Positions 1 to 7,049 of a stretch of DNA of 12,472 nt are shown here, in pieces. This DNA comes from Legionella sp. Lineage in GTDB: Bacteria; Pseudomonadota; Gammaproteobacteria; Legionellales; Legionellaceae. The DNA lies in contig SCSO01000305.1 of NCBI GenBank assembly GCA_004297865.1, positions 1 through 12,472 on the forward strand. Direction: 5' to 3'. Below the pieces are notes generated by a model that saw only the letters and a list, made by a program, of their open reading frames with translations, was not told the origin of the DNA and did not search any database. Position 1 is the stretch's first letter. Every line of letters begins with the position of its first letter. Position numbers and translations under genes: made by a program.

Positions 1-240
1 ACGAGCATAAAGGGCTAATCTTTGGTTAAATGCCTTATCTTCAGGAATAATAGTAAAGAGAAATAGTCGTTTTCTTTCTTGATTGAGGAAGGTTTGGAGT
101 GTCTGGATGTCATCCATTGAAAATTGATTTTTATCAAGGGTAATTTCCACAGGTTGATAATTGATTTCCGTCTCATAGGTGCTAATGAGGTTTGCTAATA
201 AGTCATTTAAGTAATTGTTTTTTATATTAGTTTTAGACAC
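1..240 (-). CDS. N-terminal part of an unrecognised protein, cut by the left edge
   Basis: An open frame of 80 codons begins at a GTG at 238-240 and runs off the left edge without a stop. An in-frame TAA lies directly before the GTG, so the reading frame cannot extend further upstream. An AAGGATC sequence about 6 bases before the GTG is a plausible ribosome binding site. The peptide starts VSKTNIKNNYLNDLLANLIS and is rich in Asn, Leu, Ile and Lys. It shows no signal peptide or membrane segment and looks like an ordinary soluble protein with alternating helix and strand. I do not recognise the family. The GTG overlaps the stop codon of a short upstream frame in the arrangement GTGTCTAA, which suggests that it was once the second gene of an operon. 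Confidence covers the existence of a coding region, not a function. Confidence 0.6.
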   Translation of the reverse strand, partial: MSKTNIKNNYLNDLLANLISTYETEINYQPVEITLDKNQFSMDDIQTLQTFLNQERKRLFLFTIIPEDKAFNQRLALYAR

Positions 241-316
241 TTAGTGGATCCTTAATAATATGAACAAAGGCTAAATCTGCCTGTTCACAAAATAAGGGAA
301 GTGGTACATCCAATAC
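233..316 (-). pseudogene. Possible C-terminal remnant of an upstream gene
   Basis: On the minus strand, 27 codons are open between a TGA at 317-319 and a TAA at 233-235. The predicted peptide contains PLPLFCEQADLAFVHIIKDP, which has a protein-like composition. Its stop codon overlaps the GTG start of the next leftward gene. The frame has no credible start codon and no ribosome binding site, and the other two frames upstream soon hit stops. The most economical reading is the decayed tail of a gene that once preceded the left-edge gene in an operon. It could equally be a chance open stretch; I recognise no family. Confidence 0.2.
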
Positions 317-514
317 TCAAAACAGGAATTATTAGTCACGTCCAGCACAAAACTAAAGGTATTTTACACTAATTGAGCATATTTATAAAGCTTTATGTTA
401 AGTATTTATGCAGAATGTCACGGGGTTCATAAAAAAAAGGAAAGCTTTAATTTAGGGGGAAACAGCGGGTATTTTGTCGCTCACGGATAATCTTATAACT
501 CAAGGAAGTGTAAA

Positions 515-603
515 ATGAAAGCTAAACGTCAATGAGTCGTCTAAAAAAGCAAAGGGACAATGTTTCAAGTGTGGTAGGTAGAAAGGTGGATGAGGGTCTT
601 TAA
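515..603 (+). other. Two overlapping tiny ORFs with a good ribosome binding site
   Basis: An AAGGAAG sequence (502-508) precedes an ATG at 515 that encodes only MKAKRQ before a TGA at 533-535. A second ATG at 532 overlaps that stop (ATGA). It encodes 23 residues (begins MSRLKKQRDNVSSVVGRKVD) and ends at TAA 601-603, just before the palindromic repeat. The overlap resembles translational coupling, as in a leader peptide pair or a degraded small gene, and both peptides are basic. Nothing downstream on this strand would be controlled by it, so chance or gene decay is at least as likely. No family is recognised. Confidence 0.15.
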
Positions 604-604
604 A

Positions 605-680
605 TGTAGGTTGGGTCGTGACCCAACATAACCATTCACTTCCCTCAAGATTTTTTTGTTGGGTCACGACCCAACCTACA
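605..680. repeat. Nested palindromic repeat with perfect 24-bp arms (REPIN/MITE-like)
   Basis: The left arm at 605-628 begins TGTAGGTTGGGTCGTGACCC. The right arm at 657-680 is its exact reverse complement over 24 bases, and the spacer is 28 bases. Each arm is itself nearly palindromic (TTGGGTC, two bases, GACCCAA), so each can fold as a small hairpin or the whole can form one long stem. This matches the architecture of REP doublets (REPINs) or very small inverted-repeat elements that spread through intergenic DNA. A degraded copy of the right arm appears at 9383-9402. No transposase is present, so mobilisation would have to be in trans. Confidence 0.8.
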
Positions 681-683
681 ACT

Positions 684-700
684 ACTTCGTCTAATACAGG
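684..700. repeat. 17-bp repeat motif, copy A
   Basis: The sequence ACTTCGTCTAATACAGG occurs here and identically at 9359-9375. In the second copy it is one half of a perfect palindrome. Here the left half has decayed (CCTACAACTA in place of CCTGTATTA), partly because it overlaps the end of the neighbouring REP-like arm. Two identical 17-base strings about 8.7 kb apart in intergenic DNA, both beside REP-like sequence, point to a dispersed repeat family. Confidence 0.65.
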
Positions 701-728
701 CTACTCTACATTGAGAAAACCCTATAAA

Positions 729-750
729 AAAAGGCCCATAAGGGCCTTTT
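729..750 (-). terminator. Rho-independent terminator of fis
   Basis: AAAAGGCCC (729-737), a 4-base loop and GGGCCTTTT (742-750) form a perfect 9-bp stem. Read on the minus strand, the stem is followed by a run of seven T residues. It starts 20 bases beyond the fis stop codon. The plus-strand reading also ends in TTTT, so weak bidirectional activity is possible. Confidence 0.85.
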
Positions 751-770
751 CGTCATTAATCAAATCGGTG

Positions 771-1067
771 TTATTCGTCGGTCAAACGGAAGTACTTAGT
801 ACCAAAGTATCTTTGTAATTTCTTTCTGATAGTTCCGCGGCTGATACCTAACATTTTAGCAGCTTGTAGCTGATTGCCACGACGTTTTTCCATAACAGCT
901 TGTAATAAAGGAGGCTCAACTTCTGACAAAATCATGTCATAAAGATCGTCTATGGATTTTGTTTTATTTTCTGCAAGAAAGCGGGTGACCAAACTATATA
1001 CTAAATCTTGTAAACCTTGTTCTTGTTTGGTGGTTTGAGTTGTCGCTTGTGTTTCAATGACATTCAT
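771..1067 (-). CDS. fis: Fis-family nucleoid-associated DNA-binding protein
   Basis: Fis is a small homodimeric protein that bends DNA and acts as a global regulator of transcription, recombination and chromosome structure. The C-terminal helix-turn-helix (residues 63-87) carries RGNQLQAAKMLGISRGTIRK, the Fis/NtrC-type signature, and it is preceded by the PLLQAVME helix. I chose the ATG at 1065-1067, giving 98 residues, the same length as E. coli Fis. AAGGAAG lies 5 bases before it. The frame stays open for 17 more codons up to 1118, but that extension has no ribosome binding site and does not look like Fis. Nine residues follow the recognition helix region (TKYFRLTDE), more than in E. coli Fis. 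The gene follows lpxB after 115 bases, with possible -10 boxes (TACAAT, TATGAT) in the gap, so it may have its own promoter. It is not paired with dusB as in enteric bacteria. Confidence 0.9.
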   Translation of the reverse strand: MNVIETQATTQTTKQEQGLQDLVYSLVTRFLAENKTKSIDDLYDMILSEVEPPLLQAVMEKRRGNQLQAAKMLGISRGTIRKKLQRYFGTKYFRLTDE

Positions 1068-1182
1068 CTTAACTTCCTTATTATTAATTAAATCATACAG
1101 TCCAATTTGCTTGCACATAGAAATGAAAGCAGGATTTATTGTACATGAAGCCTAAATGATAATCTAGAATTTCTAACTAAAA

Positions 1183-2337
1183 CTAAGCACTAATTTCGGA
1201 TAGTTCCTTCTCAACCAATCCAAATAGGGAGCAGTCAATGTCTTTTGTAGACAATAAATCTTTTAAATTCTTCAATCCACTCTTCATTTTGGCAGGTTGC
1301 TCCGGATCATTATAAAAATCAGTAAGATATCGCGATAACTCTTCTGCATTACAATCGTATTGCAAAAATTCTGGAATCCAAAGTTTATCTAATAACAAGT
1401 TACACAAACCTAAATAACGAATATTTATAAATTTCATTGCTAAGTAATAGGTTAAGAGAGAAGACTTATAAATAATACACATTGGTTTTTCTAGCAATGC
1501 ACATTCTAGAGAGGCAGTACCTGAAGCTACAATGACAAAATCAGCCGCTATCATACAATCTAACGCCTTCCCTTGAATAAAGGTAATTGGGAGATTTAGA
1601 TCCTTAAAATAGGCTTTAATCTGTTCTGGATTAATAGTCCCAGCAATGGGGATAACAAACTGAAGTTCTGGGTTCAATTGATTTTGTAATATAGCTGTAT
1701 CACGCAGTACTGGCATATGCTTTTGGATTTCATTATTACGACTTCCAGGAAGTAGGGCGATGATTTTAGCCTGCGGATCCAGATTTAAATTGTTTCTATA
1801 CGTTTGTATGTCAGGGTTAGCAGGAATCTTTTCAATTAGAGGATGACCTACAAAACTAACCGGTACACCGGCTTTTTCGTAAATGTATTTTTCGAAGGGT
1901 AAGATAACTGCCATTCTATCGACAGTCTTTTTAATGAGGTGAATACGTTTTGGTTTCCATGCCCAAATTTGCGGGCTGATATAATAAAGAATTTTTAATC
2001 CCAATTTTTCTTTTGCGTATTTGGCTAAGCGCAAATTGAAACCAGGATAGTCCACCAAAATCAATAAATCAGGACGCTGTTGTAGTAGATGTTCTTTAAT
2101 GCGTTTAAAGGCATCCTTAATCGTTTTAAACAAACGCAATACTTCAGAAGCGCCAGTGACTCCATATTTGGCTAAATCGGAGATCATTTCAGCCCCAGCC
2201 TTTTCCATATGCTTACCACCAATTCCACTGATGCGAATATCCGGATACACCGCTTTTAGTTGCTTAATCAAGTCTGCAGCATGAGCATCCCCAGACTCCT
2301 CTCCAGCGATGATGACCACATGCTTAGCTTTGTGCAT
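1183..2337 (-). CDS. lpxB: Lipid-A-disaccharide synthase
   Basis: LpxB is a GT19 glycosyltransferase that joins UDP-2,3-diacylglucosamine to 2,3-diacylglucosamine 1-phosphate (lipid X), forming the lipid A disaccharide at the inner face of the inner membrane. The 384 residues match the family (382 in E. coli). Visible motifs in order are GEESGD (12-17), LVDYPGFN with the expected catalytic Asp96, SPQIWAWKPKR (121-131), FVGHPL (162-167), LPGSR (196-200), ASGTASLE (271-278), and the C-terminal signature GLCNLLLDKLWIPEFLQ (310-326), where the usual Pro before Asn is Cys. The ATG start has GGA about 6 bases upstream. It overlaps the end of the upstream dehydrogenase gene by 14 bp, so the two are almost certainly co-transcribed and probably translationally coupled. 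In many gammaproteobacteria lpxB follows lpxA; here the partner differs. Confidence 0.95.
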   Translation of the reverse strand: MHKAKHVVIIAGEESGDAHAADLIKQLKAVYPDIRISGIGGKHMEKAGAEMISDLAKYGVTGASEVLRLFKTIKDAFKRIKEHLLQQRPDLLILVDYPGFNLRLAKYAKEKLGLKILYYISPQIWAWKPKRIHLIKKTVDRMAVILPFEKYIYEKAGVPVSFVGHPLIEKIPANPDIQTYRNNLNLDPQAKIIALLPGSRNNEIQKHMPVLRDTAILQNQLNPELQFVIPIAGTINPEQIKAYFKDLNLPITFIQGKALDCMIAADFVIVASGTASLECALLEKPMCIIYKSSLLTYYLAMKFINIRYLGLCNLLLDKLWIPEFLQYDCNAEELSRYLTDFYNDPEQPAKMKSGLKNLKDLLSTKDIDCSLFGLVEKELSEISA

Positions 2338-3286
2338 AACGTTCCAAAAGATTTTGATTAATGACTGCAGTGATTTTTTGGGCAGTTTCTAGGGCATCAC
2401 GTCCTTCCTCGCCTGTTACTAATGGTGAGGTATTGTGTTCAATGCAATGAACGAACGCTTTAATTTCTTCAAATAAGGCGTCACCTTTTTCAAAGACCAT
2501 TTGCTCACTGGTGATATCAGGTATTCCAGGGAAAAGCTCGCCTTGGCCTTTTTGAAAAACAGCGAAGGTTTTATTTTGATAATCGATGGAAAGGTAAGTG
2601 TCTTTTTGGAAGATACGTGTTTTACGTTCCATTTTGAAACTAATACGGCTAGCTGTGACGTTTGCCACACAATGATTCGCAAAGCTAATACGCGCATTCG
2701 CGATATCGATGGCTTGAGTTAATACGGGAGTTCCTTGAGCCTCTATAGACACAATAGGGCTTTTGACCATGTTTTGGATGATATCAATATCATGGATCAT
2801 GAGATCTAAAATCACATTCACATCAGCGCCGCGGGGATTAAAAGGAGCTAAGCGTTCGGATTCAATGAATAAGGGTTGAGTTAAATAGGGATCTAAAGCA
2901 ATTCGTGCTGCATTGAAACGTTCTAGATGACCCACTTGCAATTTGACCTGTTGTTCTCGTGCAATTTGGATTAATTCTTCCGCTTGGGCTACCGTTTCGG
3001 TTATGGGCTTTTCTATCAGCACATGTAAGCCATTTTCCAAGCAGACTTTGGCAATTTCATAATGTTTATGGGTGGTCGCTGCGATACTTACTGCATCGAC
3101 TAGACCGAATAATTGGTGAAAATCAGTATATGCTTTGACTTGTAATTCTTGGGCAACTGCTTGAGAAACCTCAGGATTTACATCACAGACCCCCACTAGT
3201 TCGACATTGGGGAGGGCTGCGTATTTTTGTGCATGGAAACGGCCAAGATAGCCAACGCCAATGACGGCGCATCGAATTTTACTCAT
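2324..3286 (-). CDS. gnnA: Gfo/Idh/MocA dehydrogenase, probable UDP-GlcNAc 3-dehydrogenase (GnnA-like)
   Basis: This is an NAD(P)-dependent sugar dehydrogenase of the Gfo/Idh/MocA family. The N-terminal Rossmann motif GVGYLG is at residues 10-15, the family Glu-Lys-Pro is at 92-94, and DLMIHDID (161-168) carries the expected catalytic His165. I chose the ATG at 3284-3286 (320 residues, MSKIRCAVIGVGYLG) because Rossmann proteins of this family start just before the first strand. The frame is open to a TTG at 3343, but a TATAAA box at 3344-3349 on this strand would put the transcript start inside that extension. No clear ribosome binding site decides the start. The 14-bp overlap with lpxB argues for a lipid A role. 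GnnA in Acidithiobacillus ferrooxidans is encoded beside lpxA/lpxB and oxidises the C3 hydroxyl of UDP-GlcNAc, so that GnnB can install an amine for amide-linked acyl chains. Family assignment is firm; the GnnA function is inferred. No gnnB is in the window. Confidence 0.75.
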   Translation of the reverse strand: MSKIRCAVIGVGYLGRFHAQKYAALPNVELVGVCDVNPEVSQAVAQELQVKAYTDFHQLFGLVDAVSIAATTHKHYEIAKVCLENGLHVLIEKPITETVAQAEELIQIAREQQVKLQVGHLERFNAARIALDPYLTQPLFIESERLAPFNPRGADVNVILDLMIHDIDIIQNMVKSPIVSIEAQGTPVLTQAIDIANARISFANHCVANVTASRISFKMERKTRIFQKDTYLSIDYQNKTFAVFQKGQGELFPGIPDITSEQMVFEKGDALFEEIKAFVHCIEHNTSPLVTGEEGRDALETAQKITAVINQNLLERYAQS

Positions 3287-3331
3287 TGGGATCATTTGTT
3301 GATTATTTGTACGTATGATCGCATTTCCTGG

Positions 3332-3360
3332 ATGATAAATCAATTTTATAGGAGTATTAT
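3332..3360 (+). promoter_or_regulatory. Candidate sigma-70 promoter of rnhB
   Basis: ATGATA (3332-3337), a 17-base spacer and TATTAT (3355-3360) match the consensus at 4/6 and 5/6 positions. Initiation would fall around 3367, leaving a leader of about 22 bases before the rnhB ATG. The TATAAA box facing the opposite way at 3344-3349 lies within the spacer, so the two divergent promoters would share DNA. Prediction only. Confidence 0.4.
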
Positions 3361-3388
3361 CTGCCCCACATGACTAGGGAATAATAAT

Positions 3389-3967
3389 ATGACAAACAAT
3401 GGAGCTACCCTAATTGCTGGGGTTGATGAGGTGGGGCGGGGGCCTTTGGCTGGAGCGGTGGTGACTGCGGCGGTCATTTTAAAAGAACCAATTCCTGGGC
3501 TTGCCGATTCTAAAAAGTTAAGCCCAAAAAAAAGAGAGTTATTGGCTCAACAAATCAAAGAATCTGCCTTAGCTTATGCCTATGGTCGGGCTGAGGTTGA
3601 AGAGATTGATACTATCAATATCCATCATGCCACTTTGTTGGCTATGCAAAGAGCAGTGGAGGCTTTGCCTATAAGACCTGATAAGGTGATGGTGGATGGT
3701 TTGTTTATTCCCCGTCTAGCCATTCCTTGTGAGGCTATTGTGCAAGGGGATAGTTTGATAGTGGAGATCAGTGCTGCGTCTATTTTAGCTAAGGTGTTGC
3801 GCGATGCGGAAATGGATGAGTTCGATAAGATATATCCTGGATATGGTTTTTCTGGGCATAAAGGGTATGCGACGGTTGCGCATCGTGAGGCTTTAAAGCG
3901 TTTAGGGCCCACCCCTATTCATCGAAAAAGTTTTACGCTTATTGGGAATAGTAAAGATAAAGTGTAA
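3389..3967 (+). CDS. rnhB: Ribonuclease HII
   Basis: RNase HII cuts the RNA strand of RNA-DNA hybrids and starts removal of single ribonucleotides misincorporated in DNA. The 192 residues are near the usual length (198 in E. coli). The sequence shows GVDEVGRGPLAG with acidic pair Asp13 and Glu14, DSKKLSPKKRE (40-50), VDGLFIPRL with Asp103, GDSL with Asp121, SAASILAK (128-135) and YGFSGHKGY (152-160). The four acidic residues expected to bind the metal are all present. The ATG start has AGGGA 8 bases upstream, and an in-frame stop lies just before it. The gene is divergent from the gnnA-lpxB pair, whereas in E. coli rnhB follows lpxB directly. The association is therefore conserved but the orientation is not. 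It ends in a strong hairpin shared with the convergent rodA. Confidence 0.96.
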   Translation: MTNNGATLIAGVDEVGRGPLAGAVVTAAVILKEPIPGLADSKKLSPKKRELLAQQIKESALAYAYGRAEVEEIDTINIHHATLLAMQRAVEALPIRPDKVMVDGLFIPRLAIPCEAIVQGDSLIVEISAASILAKVLRDAEMDEFDKIYPGYGFSGHKGYATVAHREALKRLGPTPIHRKSFTLIGNSKDKV

Positions 3968-3969
3968 CG

Positions 3970-4001
3970 TTTGCCATTTCCGCCCGCGCGGGAATGGCAA
4001 A
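3970..4001. terminator. Convergent hairpin between rnhB and rodA
   Basis: TTTGCCATTTCCGC (3970-3983) pairs with GCGGGAATGGCAAA (3988-4001) over 14 bp with one G-U-type pair and a CCGC loop. It sits in the 36-base gap between the stop codons of two convergent genes. The stem is very stable, but neither strand has a real T-run beyond the terminal TTT of the stem. It may therefore act as a bidirectional terminator or as an mRNA 3'-end stabiliser. Confidence 0.6.
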
Positions 4002-4003
4002 GA

Positions 4004-5122
4004 TCAATTCAAACTATTGAACAAAATCCGATGCGAACTAATCGACATTAAAATCCCAAAACTCGCCAAGAAGGTCACCATCGCGGTTCCTCCATAACTC
4101 ACCAAAGGAAGGGGAATGCCCACCACCGGGATAATCCCCATCACCATCCCGATATTCACAAAACCCGACAAAAAGAAGGTCATCGCTAAACTGGCAGCAA
4201 GCAAACGGGTAAAAGTAGTCTGTGCATTCGAGGCAATGGTTAAACTACGTAAAGAAATAAGAACAATCAGCGCAATAATGGCAAAGCCACCGGCAAAGCC
4301 AAACTCCTCACCACTCACTGCGAAAATAAAATCCGTCGCGTGTTCAGGTAAGAAATTAAGATGTGATTGACTTCCTTCGAGCCACCCTTTACCAATAATC
4401 CCACCAGAGCCTATCGCTATTTTAGATTGAATAATATGATATCCCGCCCCTAATGGATCTTGCTCTGGATCAAGGAGGGTGTAGATTCGCTGTTTTTGAT
4501 AGTCATGCATAAAATGCCAAACGACAGGACCGGTTGAACCTAATAAAACAGCAAGTAATAAAATAATTTTAAAACTAATCCCTGCTAAAAAGACCACACA
4601 TAATCCGGCTGCAGCTACCATGATTGCTGTTCCTAAATCCGGCTGCTTCGCAATCAACAACGCCGGGATGAAAATGATTAATCCAGCAATTCCCAGCGAC
4701 TTCAAACTACTGGGCTGTGCCTGCCTATCAAAAAACCAAGCCGTCATCATGGGAACGGCGAGTTTCATAATTTCTGAAGGCTGAAAGCGGAATAAGCCTA
4801 GCTCTAACCAACGTTGTGCCCCTTTACCAATTTTTCCCATCAACATAACCGCTATCAGTAAGCCCAAACCCACACTATAAATCCAGGGAGTCCATATTTT
4901 GTATTTGTGTGGAGGAATAAATCCTAAAACCACCATAATTAGGGTTGCGAAAATAAGTCGCAAGGATTGACGTAAGATCATACCCATATTGGCATTTGAG
5001 GCACTGTATAAAATCAGGAGACCTAGGGTAATCATGGCAAACAACAAGCCCAATAAAGGATAATCTAAGTGCAGCGCCTTTACGGTGAAACGATAAACAG
5101 GTTTACTTTGGTGTCTATTCAT
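4004..5122 (-). CDS. rodA: Rod-shape peptidoglycan glycosyltransferase RodA
   Basis: RodA (MrdB) is a SEDS-family membrane glycosyltransferase. It polymerises lipid II into glycan strands during side-wall elongation, in complex with PBP2 and the MreBCD elongasome. The 372 residues match the family (370 in E. coli), with about ten hydrophobic membrane segments beginning near residue 21. SEDS signatures are FQPSEIMK (113-120), KQPDLGTA (159-166), and LPEHATDFIFAVSGEEFGFAG (258-278, with Asp264 as the expected catalytic residue), followed by a C-terminal PLVSYGGTAM motif. The start codon overlaps the mrdA stop codon (ATGA), which points to translational coupling and equimolar production with its partner. 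It is the last gene of the leftward cluster. The rlpA and dacA genes that often follow in related bacteria are absent here. Confidence 0.96.
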   Translation of the reverse strand: MNRHQSKPVYRFTVKALHLDYPLLGLLFAMITLGLLILYSASNANMGMILRQSLRLIFATLIMVVLGFIPPHKYKIWTPWIYSVGLGLLIAVMLMGKIGKGAQRWLELGLFRFQPSEIMKLAVPMMTAWFFDRQAQPSSLKSLGIAGLIIFIPALLIAKQPDLGTAIMVAAAGLCVVFLAGISFKIILLLAVLLGSTGPVVWHFMHDYQKQRIYTLLDPEQDPLGAGYHIIQSKIAIGSGGIIGKGWLEGSQSHLNFLPEHATDFIFAVSGEEFGFAGGFAIIALIVLISLRSLTIASNAQTTFTRLLAASLAMTFFLSGFVNIGMVMGIIPVVGIPLPLVSYGGTAMVTFLASFGILMSISSHRILFNSLN

Positions 5123-6978
5123 GTGGTCACTTCGTGAGGATAAAATTGATAATAAGCATCCAGTATTTTTCGTGCAACCATGGATGCGATCACGTCATTT
5201 TCTACAACGACTGCGATAGCAATTTCCGGATTTTCCACTGGGGTAAATGCAATAAAAAGCGAATTGTCGCGCAAGGCTTCGGGAATATCTTCATACCGTG
5301 TGCGCTCATATTGTCTGCCACTAAAGACTTGTGCAGTCCCAGTTTTTCCTGCAACAGGATAAGGAGGATTACGTCCAAAGCGATAGCCAGTTCCTTCATT
5401 ACTCGTTAATACACTATGCATGGCATCAGCGACTAACTCCCAATTGGCTTCGTCATTTAACTTAATAGGCGCTTCTTCCAGAGGTTGATAAAGCTTCACT
5501 CTTTCATTATCGCTATTCACAGTTTTCACTAGTAAATGCGGGCGATACCGTTTTCCATGTTGGCTCATCGACGCCGTGGCATTGGCCATTTGTAGCGGGG
5601 TAGCGAGCATAAACCCTTGACCAATCGCTGAGATTAAAGTATCGCCAGGATACCAAGCCACACCTTTAACATTACGTTTCCAATTAATGCTAGGGACTAA
5701 ACCAGCAGCTTCTTCTTGTAAATCCACTTTAGAAAGGGATCCAAGCCCGAATTGAGTTAACATCGACTCAATATTGGTTATTCCCATTTTGTTACCTAAT
5801 TGGTAAAAGAAGGTATCACAGGACACCGTAATGGCGCGTTTGAAATTAATCATTCCATGACCACCCTTTTTCCAGTTCCAGTCTCTATACACATGTCTTG
5901 CTGTAGGTAATTTATATTTACCTGGATCATAAATTTGGAAGGAGGGATTAATAAAGCCTTTATCTAGACCTGCTAGGACCACGAAGGGTTTGATAGTGGA
6001 CGCTGGAGGGTAGACGCCTCTTACAGCACGATTAAATAATGGTCTTTGTAGGGCATTGGATAAAATTTTGTAGTCCGCTTTACTGACGCCACCCACAAAA
6101 ATATTAGGATCAAAACTGGGTGAACTGACCATTGCTAAGATTTCGCCATTACGGGAATCAATCACCACTGCCGCACCGCGTTTGTCTTTTAATGCCAGAT
6201 AAGCTGCTTCTTGCAGCCGAACATCTAAACTTAAATATAATTTTGTGCCTGAATGTGGGTGTAGTTTATTGATAACCCGAATAGTACGTCCGCTCACGTC
6301 GGTTTCGGTCATTTGATAACCGACAGTACCATGCAAGATATTTTCGTAATATTTTTCTATTCCTGATTTACCAATAAAGTTGGTGGCCCGGTAATTCGTT
6401 GGATCCACATGTTTTAATTCATCGATATTGATGCGACCTACATAGCCTAAGGCGTGTGCTGTCATTTCCCCTAAGGGGTAATGGCGCATGGAGCGGGCTT
6501 TAATGCTAACCCCAGGAAAGTGATATTGATTAATAGCAAAAGTAGCGACTTCTTCTTGGGTTAGCTTAAGTTTAATAGGTATAGGCATGAAGGAACGGTT
6601 TTGCGATCTAACCTTCTTAAAGCTGTCTATATCGTCATCACTAATGGACGGAATCAACTTCTGTAATTGCTCCAGGGTTTTTTGCATGTCTTTGACGTGC
6701 TCAGGGATGATTTCCAATACGTAAACGGGAATGTTTTCCGCCAATAAAACCCCATTTCTATCCAAAATGACCCCGCGTGGTGGAGCGATGGGGATAATGC
6801 TCATTTGGTTTTTCAATGAGAGGGTTTCGTAGCGTTTAAATTCAGAGATTTGCAAAAAGGCTAAGCGCAAAATTAGGATCAAAGACATGATAATAATCAT
6901 GGCCATCAGCAAATTGAGTCTGAAGTGTTGATCTTGTGATTCTACTCGGTAATTTTTATACGGCTGATATCGACCCAT
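5119..6978 (-). CDS. mrdA: Penicillin-binding protein 2 (peptidoglycan D,D-transpeptidase)
   Basis: PBP2 is the class B transpeptidase that crosslinks peptidoglycan made by RodA during elongation. It is anchored in the inner membrane with its catalytic domain in the periplasm. One membrane segment (about residues 21-45) follows a short cytoplasmic tail. The dimerisation (pedestal) region begins at PPRGVILDRNGVLLAENIPVY (67-86). The active-site motifs of the transpeptidase domain are all intact: STIK with nucleophile Ser327, SCD at 386-388 and KTG at 545-547. The 619 residues are close to the E. coli protein (633). The start ATG at 6976-6978 has only a weak AAAGAAA upstream. A 71-base gap separates it from rlmH, and a 4-base overlap joins it to rodA. 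Beta-lactams such as mecillinam target this protein in enteric bacteria; nothing here suggests altered sensitivity. Confidence 0.97.
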   Translation of the reverse strand: MGRYQPYKNYRVESQDQHFRLNLLMAMIIIMSLILILRLAFLQISEFKRYETLSLKNQMSIIPIAPPRGVILDRNGVLLAENIPVYVLEIIPEHVKDMQKTLEQLQKLIPSISDDDIDSFKKVRSQNRSFMPIPIKLKLTQEEVATFAINQYHFPGVSIKARSMRHYPLGEMTAHALGYVGRINIDELKHVDPTNYRATNFIGKSGIEKYYENILHGTVGYQMTETDVSGRTIRVINKLHPHSGTKLYLSLDVRLQEAAYLALKDKRGAAVVIDSRNGEILAMVSSPSFDPNIFVGGVSKADYKILSNALQRPLFNRAVRGVYPPASTIKPFVVLAGLDKGFINPSFQIYDPGKYKLPTARHVYRDWNWKKGGHGMINFKRAITVSCDTFFYQLGNKMGITNIESMLTQFGLGSLSKVDLQEEAAGLVPSINWKRNVKGVAWYPGDTLISAIGQGFMLATPLQMANATASMSQHGKRYRPHLLVKTVNSDNERVKLYQPLEEAPIKLNDEANWELVADAMHSVLTSNEGTGYRFGRNPPYPVAGKTGTAQVFSGRQYERTRYEDIPEALRDNSLFIAFTPVENPEIAIAVVVENDVIASMVARKILDAYYQFYPHEVTT

Positions 6979-7049
6979 TACATATTATTTCTTTAGATGT
7001 TTTTGCAAAAAATTCTAACTTAAAAAGAAGTCTTTTACCATGCTCAAAA

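Larger units (their letters stand above)
241..770. other. Long intergenic region rich in repeats, no convincing gene
   Basis: This stretch of about 530 bases lies between the start of the left-edge gene and the end of fis. It is AT-rich and full of stop codons in all frames. It holds a possible gene remnant, a perfect 12-bp palindrome (ATAAAGCTTTAT, 385-396), two tiny overlapping ORFs at 515-603, a nested palindromic repeat at 605-680, a second repeat motif at 684-700 and the fis terminator. The longer open frames seen here run through the palindromic repeat and are not protein-like. I see no RNA gene. Confidence 0.6.

Noticed and set aside
385..396. Perfect 12-bp palindrome ATAAAGCTTTAT as an operator
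   Set aside because: It is very AT-rich and short, such palindromes are expected by chance in this composition, and no promoter or gene is positioned to use it.
618..818. Plus-strand open frame of 66 codons
   Set aside because: It runs through the palindromic repeat and the fis terminator and into the fis 3' end, has no ribosome binding site, and its composition is not protein-like.
1068..1118. 17-codon N-terminal extension of Fis
   Set aside because: There is no ribosome binding site before it. The internal ATG has AAGGAAG and gives exactly the 98 residues typical of Fis.
2501..2722. Plus-strand and alternate-frame open stretches inside the dehydrogenase gene
   Set aside because: They are antisense or shifted shadows of a well-supported gene with clear family motifs in the real frame.
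3287..3343. TTG-initiated extension of the Gfo/Idh dehydrogenase
   Set aside because: It adds residues unlike the start of a Rossmann fold, lacks a ribosome binding site and overlaps a likely promoter region.
3625..3912. Antisense open frame of 95 codons in rnhB
   Set aside because: It is a mirror of the RNase HII coding sequence, whose catalytic motifs fix the true frame.
5134..5409. Three overlapping short open frames in mrdA
   Set aside because: They lie fully inside the PBP2 transpeptidase domain coding region and have no family features.
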